Shown piece after piece: positions 59,384 to 64,000 of a stretch of 64,000 nucleotides of DNA; the first letter of the stretch is position 1, and each line of letters opens with the position of its first letter. The position numbers and the translations under genes are program-made. The notes below the pieces were generated by a model that worked only from the letters and a program-made list of their open reading frames with translations, searched no databases and was not told the origin of the DNA. This DNA is from Spirulina sp034932185 (lineage in GTDB: Bacteria; Cyanobacteriota; Cyanobacteriia; Cyanobacteriales; Spirulinaceae), in NCBI RefSeq assembly GCF_034932185.1, contig NZ_JAYGHW010000089.1, positions 62,001 to 126,000 of the forward strand. Reading direction: 5' to 3'.

Positions 59384-60067
59384 TTAAGCATCTCGCAGAA
59401 CATACCCTACACCCCGCACGGTTTGAATCAGACGTTTTTCTCCCTCATCTTCAATTTTGAGACGGAGATAGCGGATATACACCTCAATGACATTAGATTC
59501 CCCGACAAAATCATAGCCCCAAACATTTTCTAAAATTTGCTCGCGAGTGACCACATCACGGGGATGGAGCATCAGATATTTCAGGAGTTCAAACTCCTTC
59601 ATCGTTAGATCAAATTCCCGATGATTGCGGATCGCCCGTCGGGTGGTGAGATCCAGCACCAAATCCCCAAAGCGTAACTGCTCCTCATTTTCCTGAGGGG
59701 GTTGGAGGTAGAACTGAATTTGCGAAAGGACGCGATCGCTCCGGTAAGGTTGCACCAAATAGTCATCCCCCCCCGCCTCCAAACAGGCTACCCGGTCTTC
59801 AACCCGCTCCATCGCCATGAAAAACAAAATCGGCAAGGTTTGGCCCTGCCTGCGCCATTGGCGACAGAGATGCAAGGCCGCTTCCCCCAGTTGGATGTGA
59901 TCAATGACCACCAACGCTGGTTTCAAGGCCGTGAACTGCTGGGCCACCCGGTTCAAGCTCTCACTCACCACCGGGTCATAACCCGCCGCCAAGAGATCCT
60001 GTTCGATCTGTTGACCAAAGCGGCTATCGGTCGTCACCACCAACACACAGGGCAATTCGTTGATCAT
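59384..60067 (-). CDS. nblR: OmpR-family response regulator, NblR-like
   Basis: 227 residues from the ATG at 60067. Receiver at 1-120 and winged-helix DNA-binding domain at 130-227 (FELLKYLMLHPRDVVTREQI, VIEVYIRYLRLKIE). The receiver is atypical. The acidic pair is reduced to TTDSR, the acceptor Asp is present (LVVIDHIQ), and the conserved Lys is replaced by Gln (LVQPYRSD). NblR, the regulator of phycobilisome breakdown under stress, is known as a response regulator that does not depend on normal phosphorylation. The NblR call rests on this and overall resemblance. Confidence 0.7.
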   Translation of the reverse strand: MINELPCVLVVTTDSRFGQQIEQDLLAAGYDPVVSESLNRVAQQFTALKPALVVIDHIQLGEAALHLCRQWRRQGQTLPILFFMAMERVEDRVACLEAGGDDYLVQPYRSDRVLSQIQFYLQPPQENEEQLRFGDLVLDLTTRRAIRNHREFDLTMKEFELLKYLMLHPRDVVTREQILENVWGYDFVGESNVIEVYIRYLRLKIEDEGEKRLIQTVRGVGYVLRDA

Positions 60068-60151
60068 CACATCCCTTCCCTTGAACCCTGAATTTGAGCA
60101 GCCATGGGCCTGTTCCACAGTAGCTAAAATGAGCCGCCATTGCCAAATACC

Positions 60152-61069
60152 CTAGGGCAATTCTACCGAGGTGGGCTTGGCGATGTGGGGCAGACCCCAG
60201 CCCAGTTTTTCCCGGAGGATGCGGAAAAATTCCGGGGATTGGAGGCGGATAAAGCGGGCGGAATAGGGCGATCGCTCCACCCAAACCCGATCCTGGGGCA
60301 ACACCGGGCAACCGCCATTGCCATCCACCACCATCACCATCGGGTTCGGGGTAGCGGGGAAAATTTGCACCGGGTCAGTTTCGGAGAAAACCAAAGCGCG
60401 GGAGGCGAGGGAATGGGGGCAAATGGGCATCAGTTGTAACACCGGCACATCGGGGGTCAGCACCGGCCCCCCTGCACTGAGGGAATAGGCCGTTGATCCC
60501 GTTGGCGTGGACAAAATCACACCATCGGCGGCAATGTCAACGGGGGCATGGTGGCCAATTTTAATTTCAAAATGGCACATACTCGTCAGCGGTTCCCGGT
60601 GCAACACCATCTCGTTTAAACAGAGGGCTTGCCACAGTAGCGTTTCCTGACGGTACACCTGCACCGACAGCATTGATCGCTCCTCAATCATGCAGTTGCC
60701 GGCCTGAACTTCAGCAATGGCATGGGGCAACTGATTCACATAGGTTTCGGTTAAAAAACCCATGTGGCCAGTATTAACGGTCAAAATCGGCATTTCTAAT
60801 GCCGCAATCTGTCGGCAGGCCGCCAACACCGTGCCATCGCCGCCTAAAACAATACAAAAGGCCATGGATTGATCAAAGCCTTCAGGAATGAGGGCATCCA
60901 TGGGGGTGGGGTTGGGCAATTGGTCACTTTGTGAATAACCCAATAACCCGCTCTGGCTCGAACGGACACAGACTTCGTAGCCTTCCTGAGAGAGGGTTTC
61001 CTCTAACTCTTGGGCCATGCGGCAGGCAACGGGCTTGATATCGTTAAATAAAACGCCAATTTTAGGCAC
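60152..61069 (-). CDS. nadK: NAD kinase
   Basis: 305 residues from a GTG at 61069 (PKIGVLFNDIKPVAC follows), the usual N-terminus and length. A TTG at 61108 is in frame but less likely. VLGGDGTVLAACRQ near 72-85 is the NAD-kinase GGDGT motif; TPTGSTAYSLSAGGPVL is the second signature. It phosphorylates NAD to NADP. It lies upstream of the NblR-like gene on the same strand. Confidence 0.92.
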   Translation of the reverse strand: MPKIGVLFNDIKPVACRMAQELEETLSQEGYEVCVRSSQSGLLGYSQSDQLPNPTPMDALIPEGFDQSMAFCIVLGGDGTVLAACRQIAALEMPILTVNTGHMGFLTETYVNQLPHAIAEVQAGNCMIEERSMLSVQVYRQETLLWQALCLNEMVLHREPLTSMCHFEIKIGHHAPVDIAADGVILSTPTGSTAYSLSAGGPVLTPDVPVLQLMPICPHSLASRALVFSETDPVQIFPATPNPMVMVVDGNGGCPVLPQDRVWVERSPYSARFIRLQSPEFFRILREKLGWGLPHIAKPTSVELP

Positions 61070-61229
61070 GGTGGTCTTCGGAAAATAGGGGTGTTGCAAT
61101 TTAATCAATGTATCGGGTTTTGGGCGTTCTCAAGATCATCTCAGGATCTAGGGAATCCTCAACCTGCGCAGGGCAGGCTTGGGGGGCCAATGACAACTAA
61201 GGCGATCGCCCCCCAGTCGCGTGGGGTGA

Positions 61230-62210
61230 TCACTTTTTCCCGCCCTTGACCTTTTGTTTGCGGCGCTTTTTCTCCTTTTCTTTTTCGTAGCCGATTTCCT
61301 TGAGCTTGGCCATGATCCGGGTGAAGTATTCTTGCAAATAGTCTTCAAGGGTCGTGGTTTCGCTGGGATCAAGATCGAGGGCTTGATAGACCGGCTCCAT
61401 GGGGGCATTGAGGGGGCGATCGCTCGCTAACACTTCCGCAAAACTGAGGCGATCGGCGACGTTTTGCCCCCATTGGAAAAAGCGGGTGATGCGTCGGATC
61501 AGCCGCAGGATCGGGAGTTCTAACCGGGCGGTTTTGGCGGTCTGCCCCGCTAGCCGTTCACAGAGGCGGATGATTTCATAGGCTCCCCAAGCTCTGGGGC
61601 CAACGACGGGATAGGTTTGGTTTGCCGCCTCTGGGGTTTCGAGGGCGCGGACGGCAATTTTGGCAATATCAATGGTGTCCATGTAGGCGATCGCCGCCCC
61701 CGCGCCGGTAATCCACACCAATTGATTATCTAAAATTGGCACAGCATACTGACCGATCAACCCCTGCATAAACCCACAGGGCCGTAAAATCGTGTAGGGG
61801 ATCCCCGCTTCTGCTAAAAACAATTCCGTACAATGCTTAATGTCCATCAGAGGCACATTGGGGAATTTTTCCGCATCGAGGATCGAAAAAAACAGGTAGC
61901 GTTGCACATTCGCCGCCTTCGCCCCTTGGATCAGGGCGACTTTGCCCTCCCAATCCACCTCACGAATCCGCAGGGAGTCGGTGGCGCGGGTCGTGGCCGC
62001 ATCGATCACCCCTTCCACGCCCTCTAGGGCGGGCGCTAGGGTTTCGGGATCACAGAGATCCCCCTCGATTAATTTCGCCCCCCATTCCTGTAAAAAGGAA
62101 GCCTTGCGGGGATTGCGCACCAAGCAGCGGACGGAGTGGCCGCTATCAATGGCCCGCCGCACAATCTGCCGCCCCAAGGTTCCCGTTCCCCCAACAACCA
62201 GTAGCTCCAT
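61230..62210 (-). CDS. ycf39: Ycf39-type NmrA-like oxidoreductase (PSII assembly factor)
   Basis: 326 residues. LLVVGGTGTLGRQIVRRAID is the Rossmann NAD(P) site of atypical short-chain dehydrogenases; CLVRNPRKASFLQEWGAKLI and SILDAEKFPNVPLMDIKHCT match Ycf39. In cyanobacteria Ycf39 with Hlips delivers pigment during PSII reaction-centre assembly. The C-terminus is very basic (KEKEKKRRKQKVKGGKK). Confidence 0.93.
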   Translation of the reverse strand: MELLVVGGTGTLGRQIVRRAIDSGHSVRCLVRNPRKASFLQEWGAKLIEGDLCDPETLAPALEGVEGVIDAATTRATDSLRIREVDWEGKVALIQGAKAANVQRYLFFSILDAEKFPNVPLMDIKHCTELFLAEAGIPYTILRPCGFMQGLIGQYAVPILDNQLVWITGAGAAIAYMDTIDIAKIAVRALETPEAANQTYPVVGPRAWGAYEIIRLCERLAGQTAKTARLELPILRLIRRITRFFQWGQNVADRLSFAEVLASDRPLNAPMEPVYQALDLDPSETTTLEDYLQEYFTRIMAKLKEIGYEKEKEKKRRKQKVKGGKK

Positions 62211-62302
62211 AGGATTTTAAGATTCTTAAAGAGTTTGTAATATTTCTACACGATTCTATCAGAAAGGGACAATTCCACCAAATGATCCCATCCCCTGTTC
62301 GT

Positions 62303-62331
62303 CTGTAGGGGCGCAATGCTTGCGCCCTCGA
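62303..62331. repeat. GTAGGGGCGCAATGCTTGCGCCCTC element
   Basis: A palindromic variant of family A in which the A/T core is replaced by CAATGCTTG. The same element lies at 41117-41143. Confidence 0.85.
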
Positions 62332-62362
62332 TTACGCCATGACCATCAATCCGCAAAACCCC

Positions 62363-62392
62363 AAAAAAAAGATGATTGCATCGGCAACCATC
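62363..62392 (-). terminator. Intrinsic terminator of psaK
   Basis: On the minus strand GATGGTTGC, four bases, then GCAATCATC (9 bp with one G-U pair) is followed by eight T. It lies 38 bases after the psaK stop. Confidence 0.9.
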
Positions 62393-62429
62393 TCTTGAAG
62401 ATCTCTGAAAAGCTTAGGAGGGCAAAGGG

Positions 62430-62690
62430 CTAGATTACACCCATGTTGGCAAACCCCAAAATCACGCCAGCGCCCAAAATATGGCCGAAGGCGGTGGTTG
62501 CCAACACAGCGGGTAAACCCATGCCGCCGAACATTTGTGGCATTGGCAAGCCAGGGCCAGCACTGGGCTGATCAATCTTGAACTTGCCAATGGCGATCGC
62601 CACCACATTGCAAACAATCATAATAATCGCCACCGTCGGACTCCAGGAGATCGTCGCAGGGGCAGCAGCAGCCAAAAGGGTTAAGGTCAT
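62430..62690 (-). CDS. psaK: Photosystem I reaction centre subunit PsaK
   Basis: 86 residues with two transmembrane helices (TVAIIMIVCNVVAIAIGKF; GLPAVLATTAFGHILGAGVI). The ATTAFGHILGAG motif is the PsaK signature. PsaK is a peripheral thylakoid membrane subunit of PSI that binds chlorophyll and couples antenna proteins. Single gene with an HLR1-like promoter element and its own terminator. Confidence 0.96.
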   Translation of the reverse strand: MTLTLLAAAAPATISWSPTVAIIMIVCNVVAIAIGKFKIDQPSAGPGLPMPQMFGGMGLPAVLATTAFGHILGAGVILGFANMGVI

Positions 62691-62797
62691 GGTGGAATTT
62701 TAAAAACGCTAAATGGGCTTTGTTAATCTCCAAGTTTTAGCCCGAAACCGCGAACTCCGTTGCATAACGTTGCAATTGTTCATCAAATCCCTCAAGT

Positions 62798-62815
62798 TTT
62801 GTAAAGAAATGTAGA
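62798..62815 (-). promoter_or_regulatory. HLR1-like element (RpaB site) upstream of psaK
   Basis: On the minus strand TCTACATT, TC, TTTACAAA. The HLR1 consensus is two direct (G/T)TTACA(T/A)(T/A) units two bases apart; only one base differs. It lies 108-125 bases upstream of the psaK start. RpaB uses HLR1 to activate PSI genes in low light and release them in high light, so this site fits the gene. Confidence 0.75.
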
Positions 62816-62849
62816 GTTAGCACCAGAGGCTCCGTTCTTATTGCGAACT

Positions 62850-64000
62850 TCAGTCCATTCTCCCGTAATGTGGGGGCGAAAAATTTTTCGCCCCCACGGC
62901 CATCCATTCACCCAAACAAGCCCCTAACGTCGCCACCAACCGCAGCGGATCCACCCCTAACTCCGTGTGACTCGCCGCCGCCCGTTGCCCCGCCGCCGCG
63001 TGCCAAAAGGCCGCCGCCGCCGCCACATCCACCCCTGGCGCAGTTGACCCCGCCCATAGCCCCGCCAATAACCCCGTTAGTACATCTCCACTGCCCCCCC
63101 GCGCTAAACCTGGCGTACTCTCTGGAATCACCCAAAAATTGCCATCAGGGGCAGCGATCGCCGTCCTCGCCCCTTTTAATAAAACAATCGCCCCCGTTGC
63201 AACCGCCGCCGTTAAGGTGGCCACAAAGCGATCGCTCGGATCCAACTCCGGAAACAACCGCCGCAATTCCCCCACATGGGGCGTGAGGATCGTCGGCGCG
63301 GGCCGGTCTTGCAAACCCTGCCCCCCCGTTCCCAACAGATTCAAACCATCGGCATCCAAAACCAACGGCACAGGGGCCGCCAACACCGAGGCTAAAATAT
63401 CCCCCACCCCCAAGGTTAATCCTGGGCCGCAGGCAATCACATCATAGCGACTCAAATCTAGGGGTAAGGCGGCGATCGCCCCCTCCGGTGTTTCCGGACA
63501 ACCCACCACCAGGGCCTCCGGCAACTGCGCCACCACCAAGGGTTTTAGGGAAGCGGGGACGGCGATCGTCAACATCCCCACCCCTGAAGCCCGCGCCCCC
63601 AACCCCGTGAGGATCGCACTACCGGCATACTGCTGAGAACCACAAATCAATAAAGCATGGCCCTGTTGATATTTATGGGTGACAACGGCACGGGGTAAAG
63701 GCAACACCGCCCGAAACTCCGCCGCTGTAAAGCGTTGATGGACGGGGGGATTATTGAGAACCGTGGCGATCGCTCCTTCGGGGAAGCCGAGATCCAAGCA
63801 AGCCACCTGGCCGAGAAAGGGCAACGCCTGCTCCTGAAAAAAGGCCCGTTTCCACAGCCCCAAACAAAAGGTATAGTCCGCCCGAATTGCCGCCCCCAAC
63901 ACTGCCCCCGTATCCGTATCAATCCCGGAGGGAATATCAATGCTGATCACCGTTTGGGTCATGCGGTTGAGGGTGGCGATCGCCTCCGCCAAGGCCCCCG
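62850..64000 (-). CDS. nnrD: NAD(P)HX dehydratase/epimerase (NnrD, bifunctional), C-terminal part
   Basis: At least 383 residues, still open at the right window edge. The visible N-terminal part (TVISIDIPSGIDTDTG, YTFCLGLWKRAF) is the end of the YjeF_N epimerase domain. The rest is the ADP/ATP-dependent dehydratase: THKYQQGHALLICGS, DADGLNLL, TPHVGELRRL and GGSGDVLTGLLAGL. Together they repair hydrated NAD(P)H. The last residues (AVGAKNFSPPHYGRMD) are encoded by a 28-bp palindromic repeat that runs past the normal end of the domain. Confidence 0.93.
   Translation of the reverse strand, partial: GALAEAIATLNRMTQTVISIDIPSGIDTDTGAVLGAAIRADYTFCLGLWKRAFFQEQALPFLGQVACLDLGFPEGAIATVLNNPPVHQRFTAAEFRAVLPLPRAVVTHKYQQGHALLICGSQQYAGSAILTGLGARASGVGMLTIAVPASLKPLVVAQLPEALVVGCPETPEGAIAALPLDLSRYDVIACGPGLTLGVGDILASVLAAPVPLVLDADGLNLLGTGGQGLQDRPAPTILTPHVGELRRLFPELDPSDRFVATLTAAVATGAIVLLKGARTAIAAPDGNFWVIPESTPGLARGGSGDVLTGLLAGLWAGSTAPGVDVAAAAAFWHAAAGQRAAASHTELGVDPLRLVATLGACLGEWMAVGAKNFSPPHYGRMD
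62870..62897. repeat. Perfect 28-bp palindrome of family A
   Basis: GTGGGGGCGAAAAA followed by its exact complement TTTTTCGCCCCCAC. Short-form relatives occur near 4627-4729, 16203-16226, 45279-45307 and 52213-52246. It lies inside the 3' end of the nnrD coding sequence. Confidence 0.95.

Noticed and set aside
61148..61229. Additional small gene after ycf39
   Set aside because: The minus-strand frame here is an out-of-frame reading of the ycf39 tail and has no start of its own.

Overview
The window is chromosomal DNA of a cyanobacterium. It encodes allophycocyanin alpha-B (apcD), photosystem I PsaK, the NDH-1 subunit NdhM, the catalytic chain of ferredoxin-thioredoxin reductase and the PSII assembly factor Ycf39. 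The HIP1 octamer GCGATCGC is scattered throughout. The heavy load of short dispersed repeats, Uma2 nucleases, eukaryote-type Ser/Thr kinases and toxin-antitoxin pairs suggests a filamentous Oscillatoria/Spirulina-type genome, but genus cannot be settled from this window. No rRNA, tRNA or transposase gene was seen.

Layout: 1-7.7 kb is a minus-strand run with a CHAT-domain protein (cut by the left edge), a PP2C phosphatase, ndhM, a thioredoxin-TPR protein, hypC, hypF and a nitroreductase. 7.7-12.7 kb is accessory. It holds a gene remnant, a Uma2 nuclease, a kinase fused to a formylglycine-generating-enzyme-like (FGE) domain whose C-terminus looks like a diversity-generating-retroelement (DGR) variable region, a broken avd gene, a RelE-type toxin-antitoxin pair and a second kinase. 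12.7-26.2 kb carries a GH13-type glycosidase (probable glucosylglycerol hydrolase), an ExbB-like channel protein, a PIN/TRAM protein, HemW, a second Uma2, an M20 amidohydrolase, a second toxin-antitoxin pair, membrane proteins and a Cache/HAMP histidine kinase.

26.2-44.7 kb is a type III-A CRISPR-Cas island. Array 1 (19 repeat units counting a truncated terminal one, 18 spacers) lies beside its own Cas6 and a TIGR03985/WYL-type protein on the minus strand. Divergent from these run csx3, a csx3-AAA fusion, a CARF protein, a Uma2 gene, cas10 (no HD nuclease motif, GGDD intact), a Uma2-Csm2 fusion, csm3, csm4, csm5, a second cas6 and a small unknown gene. They end at array 2 (47 repeats, 46 spacers). 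No cas1 or cas2 is present. The likely logic is cyclic-oligoadenylate signalling by Cas10, sensed by the CARF protein and switched off by Csx3. Spacers read as sense coding DNA on the strand opposite to the inferred crRNA, as expected for a system that targets mRNA.

44.7-64 kb is mostly housekeeping: hsp20, a GPH-type sugar symporter, a phosphoribosyltransferase, small DUF proteins, an anti-sigma-type ATPase, apcD, rlmD, trmB, an lpt transport cluster (lptF/G, lptB, lptA-like), ftrC, cysQ, a DUF192 lipoprotein, an NblR-like regulator, NAD kinase, ycf39, psaK with an HLR1-like site, and the NAD(P)HX repair enzyme (cut by the right edge). Several dispersed repeat families recur across the window, abut or enter coding sequences, and have altered gene ends.
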